Source: Cyanocohniella sp. LLY
GTDB lineage: Bacteria > Cyanobacteriota > Cyanobacteriia > Cyanobacteriales > Nostocaceae
DNA length: 33,078 nt
Assembly: GCA_022241785.1 (NCBI GenBank)
Contig: JAKOMP010000066.1
Location: 4,213-37,290 of the forward strand
Direction: 5' to 3'
Of the stretch, positions 9,315-17,120 are shown piece by piece. A program made the position numbers and the translations under genes. Position 1 is the stretch's first letter, and the number at the start of each line of letters is the position of its first letter. A model generated the notes under the pieces. It was not told the origin of the DNA and did no database searches. It was given only the letters and a program-made list of their open reading frames with translations.

Positions 9315-9411
9315 CTCTACGCTCTCTGCGTCTTGGCAATTCGTTTAAAAAAAATATTTTAGGGTTGCTGAATGATATTTAAAAATATCACGCAGAGTCG
9401 CAGAGGCAGAG
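9315..9411. repeat. Imperfect inverted repeat between the CNB and HlyD genes
   Basis: The left arm 9315-9333 (CTCTACGCTCTCTGCGTCT) pairs imperfectly with the right arm at 9389-9411 (CGCAGAGTCGCAGAGGCAGA and flanks). Inside is a palindrome, GATATTT-AA-AAATATC, at 9374-9389. Such CTCTGCG/CGCAGAG sequences are common between genes in Nostocales. The rest of the gap upstream of the HlyD gene (9246-9473) is AT-rich with no gene seen. The structure might weaken read-through from the CNB gene into the transport genes. Confidence 0.5.
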
Positions 9412-9473
9412 AAAATTTATGGTTTGGTATTATTAGAATAGATTAATATATATTTGAATACAATACAAAAATT

Positions 9474-9602
9474 TTATGTAAAACTATTATTATTTTCTGT
9501 TTCTCGTTCTAAATTTGCAGCTTGAGCGAGACTGGCGGCAGAAATGATTGCTAAAATCGCTTCCAGCCGCCATTGATTTAAATCTAGGTAGTACAGAGAA
9601 AT
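9474..9602 (-). other. In-frame open stretch after the stop of the tandem CNB gene
   Basis: Directly after the TGA at 9603-9605 the same reading frame stays open for 42 codons to a TAA at 9474-9476. The translation looks protein-like: it contains LYYLDLNQWRLEAIL, then AIISAASLAQAAN and LERETENNN. There is no ATG and no obvious ribosome-binding site in it. Possible readings are a former C-terminal extension cut off by a point mutation, a remnant of another gene, or a chance open frame. I do not recognise the peptide. Confidence 0.3.
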
Positions 9603-10697
9603 TCAATTTACGCTTAACCGTTCCTGCATCCATTCAAATCTTTTTCCAGCCAACGCCATACGATCCAAAGCACTGGAATCTAGTTCATCTTCATATTCAA
9701 TATTTTCATCCAGTGGCTGACCTTGACTATAAATGCGTCTACCATAACCAAGGCGACTGAGCATTCCTTGAAATTTATTAGAAAGTAAAGTGGCAATCAC
9801 TTGATAAAAACGAGATGCAAATCCGATATCTTGCTGCAACTTTGCCGCTACTTGCTGTCGTGAAATAGACAAAACTATTGAGTCTTCAATAGCTTTAATA
9901 GTTGCAGCAGGTAAGCGACCATCAATAAAGGGTGTTTCTCCCATGATTTCACCTCTCAATAATTTGGCTATCTCTCTATTTTTAACTTCGCTGTCCTCCA
10001 TAGCAGCAAAAGCACGAGCTAAAGGATTGCGTTCATCATCGGAAACAGAGAGTGACATGATTCCACTTAGTAGGATATACAGTGCATCCACAGGCCGTTG
10101 TTGATGGATGAGTACGGTATTAGCAGCAATTCTGTGCTGAGTTCCACAAGCCATCATCCAATCGATGTCACTATCATGCAATTTTCCTAATACAAACAAC
10201 ACATCCTTTAGTGGTTGCCCTTGCGCTATATTACTACGACCAAGTTGATTGATGATGCTTTGTATTCTATCTGAAAGCATAATGGCGATCGCTCGATAAA
10301 ACCGCGCAGCAAAACCCACATCTTGCTGTAATTTTGTCGCTAACTCTGGTTGAGGAATTGATAAAATTAATGATTTTTCTACAGCTTTGACAGTTATAGC
10401 TGTTAAGCGATTACCAATGAAAGGTACTTCTCCAACGACCTCACCACTAGATAATCTAGCAATTTCTCGACTGGGAGTTTCAATACCTTCTATAGCAGCA
10501 AAAACACGAGTTAGAGGATTGTTTTCAGGTTCAGCAGTAGTAACTGTTAAAATTCCATCTAGTAAAATATGTAAGGAAGTAACAGTTGTCCCCGCTTGAG
10601 TCAGTACAGTGCCAGGAGTTATTTCTCTTTGATGACCTATAGTAATCATCCAATCAATGTCACTATTATTTAATTCTTTAAGTAAGACTTCGGTCAT
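9603..10697 (-). CDS. Bacteriocin-transport-associated protein with two cyclic-nucleotide-binding-fold domains
   Basis: 364 residues built from two copies of the same ~165-residue unit. Compare DSDIDWMMACGTQHRIAAN with NSDIDWMITIGHQREITPG, and KLQQDIGFASRFYQVIATLL with KLQQDVGFAARFYRAIAIML. Each unit is a CNB/cupin barrel (LHILLDGIL and LYILLSGIM), with GE at the phosphate-binding cassette (SSGEVVGEVPFIGNRLTA; LRGEIMGETPFIDGRLPA) followed by a helix. The usual PRAA element is altered, so nucleotide binding is uncertain. Two-CNB proteins restricted to cyanobacteria and found beside this transport operon are a recognised family (TIGR03896-type, cyc_nuc_ocin). Its biochemical role is unknown, and a regulatory role for export is inferred. 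The C-terminal tail (QPLDENIEYEDELDSS) is acidic. Confidence 0.88.
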   Translation of the reverse strand: MTEVLLKELNNSDIDWMITIGHQREITPGTVLTQAGTTVTSLHILLDGILTVTTAEPENNPLTRVFAAIEGIETPSREIARLSSGEVVGEVPFIGNRLTAITVKAVEKSLILSIPQPELATKLQQDVGFAARFYRAIAIMLSDRIQSIINQLGRSNIAQGQPLKDVLFVLGKLHDSDIDWMMACGTQHRIAANTVLIHQQRPVDALYILLSGIMSLSVSDDERNPLARAFAAMEDSEVKNREIAKLLRGEIMGETPFIDGRLPAATIKAIEDSIVLSISRQQVAAKLQQDIGFASRFYQVIATLLSNKFQGMLSRLGYGRRIYSQGQPLDENIEYEDELDSSALDRMALAGKRFEWMQERLSVN

Positions 10698-10772
10698 AGG
10701 TTAATTCCCCCTACATTTTTGTCAATAAAAAGTTGAAATATCAGACAGAAAAGCAAGAGTAAATAAAGAGAT

Positions 10773-11978
10773 TCAGATTCTTGATACAGTAAACACTGTT
10801 TGTAATTTATCCAAGGTTTGTTGGATGTAAAATTCAGCTTTTGGAGAAGCTAATTCTTCTAATGTTAAATGAGTTAAACACATCAATATTAAAGGTTTCA
10901 TGTTGGAATCTGTTGAATTCTCTGAATATTCAGCATGAATGCACTGCAAATTTTCTGCTGCTGCTTTCACCAATGCTTGTAGAATTGTAAAAGCTCCATC
11001 GGAAAGTGGAGGTTGACCCCGGTAGTTTTGCAGTCTACCTCCTTCTCGATAATCAGGAAGTGACTCTAACCCCAGAAAGCGTAAGCACCAATCGGCTCTA
11101 TAAAAGCCCGTAGCTGCTACAATGCCTCTGTAGTCTGCGATTAACTCGTCCAGGATATTGTTTCGCATAGAGTTAAATAAGCGACGTGTGAAGTAGTGCG
11201 TACATTCATGCTCTAGGCGAATTTTCAGAGATAGGCTTTGCCATTGGGATTCCTCAAGCTCCATGTCGCTGGCTGAAACATTACTATAAGAACCGCCACT
11301 CAAAATCATGAACTTATCTTGATAGAGTTCTTTTTGCGGGATTAATCGCTGAAATTCTTCTTGCCAGTTAGTTTGGTAGCGATTTGCAAAACTTTCAGCT
11401 TCCCATTTTTGACGATATTGACGCACTCTGTCCCAGTTATTAAACCCGCTAACGATGCAGGCTCCCATAGATGCAGGGATTGGTTGGGGTTCATTTCGCT
11501 TTGTTAGAGCTTGTACTAGAGAAACAAAGTCTTCTCGGTTCTCAGTTAACAATACTGGGATGGTTCCAGCCAAGCTTGGATGTATGATCAATCGAAGTTT
11601 TTCAGGTTGCTGTAAGACTAAACCAGTTGCTTGTGTAATCCCATCCACTACAACACCTCTACAGGTAGCAATTCGGTAAGCCTCAGTTTGGCTAATACCC
11701 TCAACTACAGGAAATCTCAACTGAACCAATACCCGCTTTAGTGCTTCAAATGTCCCTACAGATCTGGCAGCCATAGCGTATTCTTCCCAAGCAGCCACAT
11801 GAGCTTCGGGGGAAAGAGGAAACTGGATGGTATGAGTTAATATCTTGTGATCAAATACGTTTTGGTTGTATACCAATAGTTCCTCCGCCTGTGCGGTAGT
11901 AGCTCCAAAGTAGGCGAGGACATGAGAACGGAATAATTGTTGCTCAATTATAAGTGATCGCCTAACGAAATACTGCAT
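10773..11978 (-). CDS. Putative zinc metalloprotease (HExxH...ExxxD), family not recognised
   Basis: A 401-residue soluble protein with no signal peptide or membrane segment. Residues 257-261 read HECTH, an HExxH zinc site, within LKIRLEHECTHYFTRRLF. Seventeen residues after the second His comes Glu278 in LDELIADYRGI, giving an E-L-I-A-D element that matches the ExxxD of gluzincin proteases, where Glu is the third zinc ligand. The motif sits in predicted helices, as required. The rest (for example FMILSGGSYSNVSASDME just before the motif) does not match a peptidase family I can name, so protease activity is inferred. It lies in the lanthipeptide operon between the MinD-like ATPase and the tandem CNB gene. 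Candidate roles are leader removal or trimming, or cleavage of a regulator. A non-peptidase zinc enzyme is also possible. Confidence 0.6.
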   Translation of the reverse strand: MQYFVRRSLIIEQQLFRSHVLAYFGATTAQAEELLVYNQNVFDHKILTHTIQFPLSPEAHVAAWEEYAMAARSVGTFEALKRVLVQLRFPVVEGISQTEAYRIATCRGVVVDGITQATGLVLQQPEKLRLIIHPSLAGTIPVLLTENREDFVSLVQALTKRNEPQPIPASMGACIVSGFNNWDRVRQYRQKWEAESFANRYQTNWQEEFQRLIPQKELYQDKFMILSGGSYSNVSASDMELEESQWQSLSLKIRLEHECTHYFTRRLFNSMRNNILDELIADYRGIVAATGFYRADWCLRFLGLESLPDYREGGRLQNYRGQPPLSDGAFTILQALVKAAAENLQCIHAEYSENSTDSNMKPLILMCLTHLTLEELASPKAEFYIQQTLDKLQTVFTVSRI

Positions 11979-12103
11979 TTTTCAAAAGTTAGAGATTAGT
12001 GACTAGAGGCTAGGGAGGTAGCTGATCCTGATGAAATGGTCTCTTAAGGAAGTTGAAAAGCCACAAGTTGTTTCTATACATTTTTTTTGTTTATTGTGTT
12101 TTT

Positions 12104-12904
12104 CTAACTTTTGGTTCCTACCTCTTGTTTCTCGACTACACCAGCAATCTTCTCAGTCATTTCTTTAATTGTTTGAGTGATGAGATGCTGAGGGTAATGT
12201 AGAGAGAAAATACCATTACTTGCTAACTGCACCACCTCTTCCGAAAGGGGCAGAATTCCAGCTACTGAAACGTTGTAAATTTTCTCCACTTGTTCTTGCA
12301 AGTCGGGAAAATTCAAGGATGGTAAAGCCTTATTAATTACCAATAACATTTTTGGGACTCTGAGTTTACGAGCTACATCCACTGTCACCGCAGTACCTTG
12401 AAAGTCTTGATTATCTGGACGGAGGATGATTACCAAAACATTAGAAATACCGATGGAAAGTAAGGTTTCTTCATTAAGACCAGGATGTGTATCAATGAAT
12501 AGGTAGTCCAGTTTGAGAGTATGGATAAGTTCTTGAAAGCCATCATTGAGACGAACTACATCGTACCCTTCACGTAGAACTCTAGCAATTTCACCAGCCT
12601 TAATACTAGAAGGAACTAAATAAAGACTACCTGTACTTGTATTTAATTGGTCTGAAAGCAGAGCATTTGTAACATCATAAGCAGCATCCTTAATATCACA
12701 AAGACCCCACAAATAGTCGTTAAGAGCGCGATTTATTTTGTTCTCATTCAGACCGAAAATAACGTGAATTCCTGGCGATTGGATATCAGTATCTATAATA
12801 CCTACACGTTGACCTCCAAGTGCCATAGTAGATGCCATGTTAGCAATCAAGTTTGATTTGCCAGTACCGCCACGGAAGGAATGAACTGCAATAATTTGTG
12901 CCAT
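12104..12904 (-). CDS. MinD/ParA-like P-loop ATPase
   Basis: A 266-residue SIMIBI-class ATPase. The P-loop HSFRGGTGKSN (residues 8-18) has the ParA/MinD form, but the signature first Lys of KGGxGK is Arg11, while the Walker Lys16 is kept. Asp38 and Asp40 in GIIDTDIQSPG and the second switch region FIDTHPGLNEE are in place. The lack of the deviant Lys, which normally contacts nucleotide across the dimer, suggests altered dimerisation or hydrolysis. MinD/ParA proteins position other machines on membranes or DNA. Here the neighbours are membrane proteins and an export system, so a role in placing or gating the exporter is a plausible inference. The gene starts 42 bases after the permease-like gene ends. 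Confidence 0.82.
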   Translation of the reverse strand: MAQIIAVHSFRGGTGKSNLIANMASTMALGGQRVGIIDTDIQSPGIHVIFGLNENKINRALNDYLWGLCDIKDAAYDVTNALLSDQLNTSTGSLYLVPSSIKAGEIARVLREGYDVVRLNDGFQELIHTLKLDYLFIDTHPGLNEETLLSIGISNVLVIILRPDNQDFQGTAVTVDVARKLRVPKMLLVINKALPSLNFPDLQEQVEKIYNVSVAGILPLSEEVVQLASNGIFSLHYPQHLITQTIKEMTEKIAGVVEKQEVGTKS

Positions 12905-12946
12905 AAGGTTAACCTCGTAATCAAAAATAAAGTGTTAATAGTCAAT

Positions 12947-15550
12947 CTAAAATCCAAAATTGTTAGACAGATCTGGAAAGGTAAACTTTAACCAACAGCC
13001 ATCACTAATCAGAGGTAGCAAAACTCTTCCGTTGGATAACTTCAAGTCAAACTGCATATTCTGATTTCCATTTTGGACTTCCACAAATGCAGGCAAACTT
13101 TTAGAGTTAATCTGGGAATTACTTCTATGTGTCCACACTCTCAATTCCTGTTTTCGCTGGGTTGGTAAGCGGAAGGTGGCATACTTGAGGGATGACAGCG
13201 ATAGAACTTCGACAGTGGCTGCTTGGTAATGTTGATCACCCTCAGCATATCCCAATAGCACTTCTGCCGTTTTTTGTTGTCCACCAGCGGTAATTGTGAA
13301 TACAGATCGTCCTCCTTGGTTTTGCTCTCGCAGTTCCACAACTACACGGGAAGTAAACGCACCATAGTACTTCATGACCAAAGTTGCTCCTAAAGATAGA
13401 ACAGCAATAAACAATGCACTGATCCGCGCCAGAGGATTTTCCCAGATGAACAAACCATGAACCAGGAGGATAGCTAAAAATAGGCTATAAACACCTACAC
13501 TGAAGAACGGATGATTGAGAATCTTGAAGACTACTCCAGGTATAAGCTCCCCTTTGCAGCGACTAGAAACTAACAGTAAAATTGGGAAAATTCCACCAAC
13601 AAGAGAGTTGCCAAGTACACCAGCGAAAGCGAGGACACTGGTAAAGGATTGGGTACCAGCAAGGAACAGCCACTCAGTTAATAGGAAGACTAAGATTAAT
13701 GGACTGATGGATAGGAAAAAGCGGCGTTGGTTGAGTAGGGTTTGCCAAAACTTTTGTGTCTGACTCTGATGTTTGGAAGGAGGGTTGTAATCAGCTTTCA
13801 ACCCTCCTTCGTAAACCAAGAGCATGGGTGAAATGGCTTGTATACAAGCACTATCATCATTAGCCGAATGCACTTCTAAACTCAGGCGCGTATCCCATTT
13901 ACGTAAGTCTGGGAATTGATGGAGTAGCTCTTTAATGTTCCAATGTTCAGCGAAAGTAATGTCTATGTGATGAACATTACCACTCAACTGAATATCTATA
14001 CGAAACTTGGCCTGAGCCTCTTCTAATCCCAAGTAAGTTAGACCAATATGAGGCACACAGCTAAGATCGCCATTGGGGTGTAATATTAACATTCCTTGCT
14101 GGCGGGGCAGTCTTAAAATTCGTTGGGGACGTGCTGGTAACCACTCTCTAGCTAGGTTGACTAAAAGACTAGAGCTACGTAGCCAAGCCATTCCTAACAG
14201 CAAGGTAACTAATACTGCGCCTAAGATTGTAACGATCGCACCGACTTCCAATGCTAATGGCTCTAAAGCAGTGCCTGACTGTCCACTTAGCAACTCTGGC
14301 GATACGGCTCCGTTAACTGCTAGCACCCAAATGCAAAAGAGAACCGTTAAAAAAGCAGTTCCCGCTACGCTGCCCCAAATTAAGGATACAGCGCTAGGGT
14401 CACGAGGAAGTATCAGTTTACCACATTCTCCCACATAGACATGACCAAAGTAAAGCATCAGGCTGACACCTAAAATTCGTTGTAGCATCCAAGGTTGAAA
14501 AGGTTGACCGTCGAGAAAGGGCAAGTTTACATATAAAAGGTTTTCTAGTTGGATGTGGCGAAATGATAACAGTGAAAGGATGAGAAGCAAACTCACGTTG
14601 ATGCCTGCTAGTAATACCATCAAGGCAACGGTGAAGTTAAGCGATTTTCGAGATACCAAATATAATCCAGCGCAGAATAGCAATACCGCCCACAATGCTG
14701 CTGGTATCTGGGTAAAATTTGCCATAGTCACCGACAAACCGATATAACAAGCCAATGCTATGAGGAAAACACGGATACCAACTGCTATAGAAAGTATAAA
14801 TGAGCCTGTATTTCCTAAATAATTAGATACTAATTGTTTGATAAAAGAGTTGCCATAACGGAAGTCCCCACTGCGACCAACAGCTTCTGCCATACAAGCC
14901 ATAGTTAGGGTATTGACTATACCGATGATGACTATGAAAGCAATTGTAGCTAACGGCCCCACATCGGCTACGGCGATGGGCAAGGCTAAAAAAGCTTGGG
15001 GAAGACCTAATGCTACGGTAAGTATAGAAGCTAGCCAGAAGGGTGGAAGAGACTCTAAGCGTTGGGCGATCGCTGCTGTTATCCAGCGCCACTGTTCGAT
15101 GAGCGATAACTTGGATGCAAAAATGCTCAACAGTTGTTTTCTATACAAACGCAAGTAAGCTATTTGCACCGCCTTTTCATCCAAACCCAACGTTACTCTA
15201 ATGTTGGGGACTGCTTGATACATGAAAGTATACTTCTGGCTGAGGGCATGGGCGATCGCAGCTTTCAGTCTGGGATTTTCCGGCACGAGGGTTGTCCACT
15301 GCTCGGCGTAGCGTTCCAAATGCTGGATAGTAGGGTGGAGTGGTGGCGCGTTTCCTAAAGCAAAGGCTTCCAAAAAAGCCAAATCACGCTCTGATGCAGC
15401 TTGTTCTGTCAAGGAAAACTCCATCCGCGATCGCGCCACTATCTGGGCGGTGCGGCTCTCAAGTAAAAACAGTAATGTATTCGCTCGTTTAGCTGGTAAG
15501 CCCGCTAGTACTTCCTCTCGTGATATCAATTCGTCGTCATCCAATGACAT
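12947..15550 (-). CDS. Multidomain membrane protein with amino-acid-permease-like core
   Basis: 867 residues in four parts. (1) A soluble helical N-terminus (1-165). (2) About ten membrane helices (170-465) whose opening, SILTVALGLPQAFLALPIA, followed by a polar-ended third helix (YGNSFIKQLVSNYLGNTGS), resembles transporters of the APC/aromatic-amino-acid permease superfamily. (3) A soluble insert (about 470-610, with MLILHPNGDLSCVPHIG). (4) Roughly four more membrane helices (615-745) and a beta-rich soluble tail to 867. The similarity to permeases is by eye and the extra domains match nothing I know. It starts 2 bases after the Cache-HAMP sensor gene, so the two are translated together. It may be a transporter-derived receptor, a solute carrier needed for peptide production, or an immunity or sensing component. 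Confidence 0.65.
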   Translation of the reverse strand: MSLDDDELISREEVLAGLPAKRANTLLFLLESRTAQIVARSRMEFSLTEQAASERDLAFLEAFALGNAPPLHPTIQHLERYAEQWTTLVPENPRLKAAIAHALSQKYTFMYQAVPNIRVTLGLDEKAVQIAYLRLYRKQLLSIFASKLSLIEQWRWITAAIAQRLESLPPFWLASILTVALGLPQAFLALPIAVADVGPLATIAFIVIIGIVNTLTMACMAEAVGRSGDFRYGNSFIKQLVSNYLGNTGSFILSIAVGIRVFLIALACYIGLSVTMANFTQIPAALWAVLLFCAGLYLVSRKSLNFTVALMVLLAGINVSLLLILSLLSFRHIQLENLLYVNLPFLDGQPFQPWMLQRILGVSLMLYFGHVYVGECGKLILPRDPSAVSLIWGSVAGTAFLTVLFCIWVLAVNGAVSPELLSGQSGTALEPLALEVGAIVTILGAVLVTLLLGMAWLRSSSLLVNLAREWLPARPQRILRLPRQQGMLILHPNGDLSCVPHIGLTYLGLEEAQAKFRIDIQLSGNVHHIDITFAEHWNIKELLHQFPDLRKWDTRLSLEVHSANDDSACIQAISPMLLVYEGGLKADYNPPSKHQSQTQKFWQTLLNQRRFFLSISPLILVFLLTEWLFLAGTQSFTSVLAFAGVLGNSLVGGIFPILLLVSSRCKGELIPGVVFKILNHPFFSVGVYSLFLAILLVHGLFIWENPLARISALFIAVLSLGATLVMKYYGAFTSRVVVELREQNQGGRSVFTITAGGQQKTAEVLLGYAEGDQHYQAATVEVLSLSSLKYATFRLPTQRKQELRVWTHRSNSQINSKSLPAFVEVQNGNQNMQFDLKLSNGRVLLPLISDGCWLKFTFPDLSNNFGF

Positions 15551-15552
15551 AT

Positions 15553-16992
15553 TTATGCCTCACAGTTTAGTGATCGCTGTTTGAGGGATTGCACCTTCGT
15601 CTGCAATCTCTGGTAGTAATCTGTCTCCGTTTCGCTAACAGTTACTTTGTGTTCTCTGAGCTTTTGAATCTTTTGTTGTAACTGCCGAAAATGTTCATTT
15701 TCCGTAATTTCCGCAACATTGCTGGCTCTTTTTGTCTCGTCAATCTCAATGTGCAGTTCCCGGACTTGCATTTTGAGCTTTTGATCTCGTATCCTCACTT
15801 GTTCAGCCATTCCCAAGAAAACGCGCACTAATTGCCCCATATCATCTTGGCTACTGGCTAATTTCTCCAATTTTGGACGCAATTCTAATACCCGAGAATC
15901 AAAATCATCTTGTTCCAATGACTGCGCTGCGGCTGTGAGAGCGTAAATTGGTTGAGAAATTCTCCGCGCTAAAAATAACGCAATGATGGCTGTGATTCCG
16001 CTCACAATCAACATACTGCCACCGTGTAGCCAAATCAGGCGCTGCAATGGCTCAGTAAAATTTTCTGTGGGCTGGCTGACCCCCAATACCCAAGGTTGTT
16101 CTTGCAAAGGTGCAAAGCCAACTATTCGAGGCATTTGTTGAGGTGGAAAGCGATAGGTAGTATGACCTGCGCTTTTAGCTTTCACCATCACTTTTAACTC
16201 TGGAATGTCTAAGCTCTGAATCTGATTTAGAGCGTAACGCCTATCTTTGACAACCTGTTTTAACGTTTCAGGCGGTAAGGGAAGAAGGCTATGGTAAAGC
16301 AGAGATTTATTAAAATGACCGATGATCACCCCGTGCTGGTCAATTAAAAAGGTGTAGCTTTGGGAGCCTACTTGTAACGCATCGGCGATCGCCCAGATAG
16401 CTTCTCCTTTAATCTTCAGTACTGTGACTCCGACAATTTCGCCACTAGGCGATCGCACCGGATGGGAGAAAAACATTCCTGGTCGTTTTGTCGTTTCCCC
16501 CACCAGAATACTAGATACATAAGATTTGCCTTGAATACTAGAACGAAAATATTCACGGAAAGCATAATTTTGACCAAGAAAATTAGGATCGGTGGAAGCA
16601 ATAGCACGACCATGCCGATCCATCACAAAGACAGCATCAAAGTCTGGGTTAGAACTGAAGATGTTTTGTAGCATTTGTTGCAAGTTAGGGCGGAGGGCTG
16701 ATCGCTCAGAAGACCTTGAAGCTGCGAGGAAATTGACGACATTGCGATCGCTGCTAACTTGGACAACAACACGCTGAATATCAATCATTAACTGGTCAAG
16801 ACGACTAGCAGTACTAGTAGCTAACAATTCCAGTTTGCGATATTCACCAGCCTCCACACTATCTAAGCTCTGGCGCAGGTTGTAGTAGGTGGTGAAGCTC
16901 ATCGGTATCAGTGCAACTGACACCAACGCTACTGATATTTTGGCAGCTATAGACCAAGCAGGTGGGCAAAGTAACCGATGTAAACGCTTCAT
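15553..16992 (-). CDS. Cache-HAMP membrane sensor without output domain
   Basis: 479 residues. Membrane helix 1 is at about 15-34 and helix 2 at about 323-342 (SMLIVSGITAIIALFLARRI). The ~290-residue loop between them is a double-Cache (dCache) sensor, with DRHGRAIASTDPNFLGQNY, REYFRSSIQGKSYVSSILVG and GEIVGVTVLKIKG as typical elements. HAMP follows at about 343-400 (SQPIYALTAAAQSLEQDDF), then only coiled coil to the end (about 400-479). There is no kinase, cyclase, GGDEF or methyl-accepting domain. Cache domains usually bind small ligands such as amino acids. With no output domain the signal must pass through protein contacts, and the permease-like protein encoded 2 bases downstream is the obvious partner. 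It lies 128 bases after LanM. Confidence 0.85.
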   Translation of the reverse strand: MKRLHRLLCPPAWSIAAKISVALVSVALIPMSFTTYYNLRQSLDSVEAGEYRKLELLATSTASRLDQLMIDIQRVVVQVSSDRNVVNFLAASRSSERSALRPNLQQMLQNIFSSNPDFDAVFVMDRHGRAIASTDPNFLGQNYAFREYFRSSIQGKSYVSSILVGETTKRPGMFFSHPVRSPSGEIVGVTVLKIKGEAIWAIADALQVGSQSYTFLIDQHGVIIGHFNKSLLYHSLLPLPPETLKQVVKDRRYALNQIQSLDIPELKVMVKAKSAGHTTYRFPPQQMPRIVGFAPLQEQPWVLGVSQPTENFTEPLQRLIWLHGGSMLIVSGITAIIALFLARRISQPIYALTAAAQSLEQDDFDSRVLELRPKLEKLASSQDDMGQLVRVFLGMAEQVRIRDQKLKMQVRELHIEIDETKRASNVAEITENEHFRQLQQKIQKLREHKVTVSETETDYYQRLQTKVQSLKQRSLNCEA

Positions 16993-17120
16993 TTAATCCA
17001 CTGTGATAATTAGTTGTAAAAATCTCTAATACCAATTCTCCAAAATTTGGCAACAGATTCAACTCTGAAAAACCAGACTGAATCTGACTTTCTTAATTAC
17101 GAATTACGAATTGTATAAGT
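16993..17120. repeat. Gap between the sensor and LanM genes, with TTACGAA short repeats
   Basis: The gap holds tandem heptamer-like copies, AATTACGAATTACGAATT, at about 17096-17113. This is a short tandemly repeated sequence of the type common in Nostoc and relatives. A related single copy occurs near 23622. No terminator or separate promoter is evident, so transcription of the sensor gene from the LanM promoter is plausible. Confidence 0.5.

Noticed and set aside
9548-9760. 70-codon plus-strand frame opposite the end of the CNB gene
   Set aside because: It overlaps the conserved minus-strand gene, has no ribosome-binding site and no family-like sequence.
14073-14438. 121-codon plus-strand frame inside the permease-like gene
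   Set aside because: Its composition is that of an antisense shadow, and the minus-strand frame encodes clear membrane helices over the same bases.
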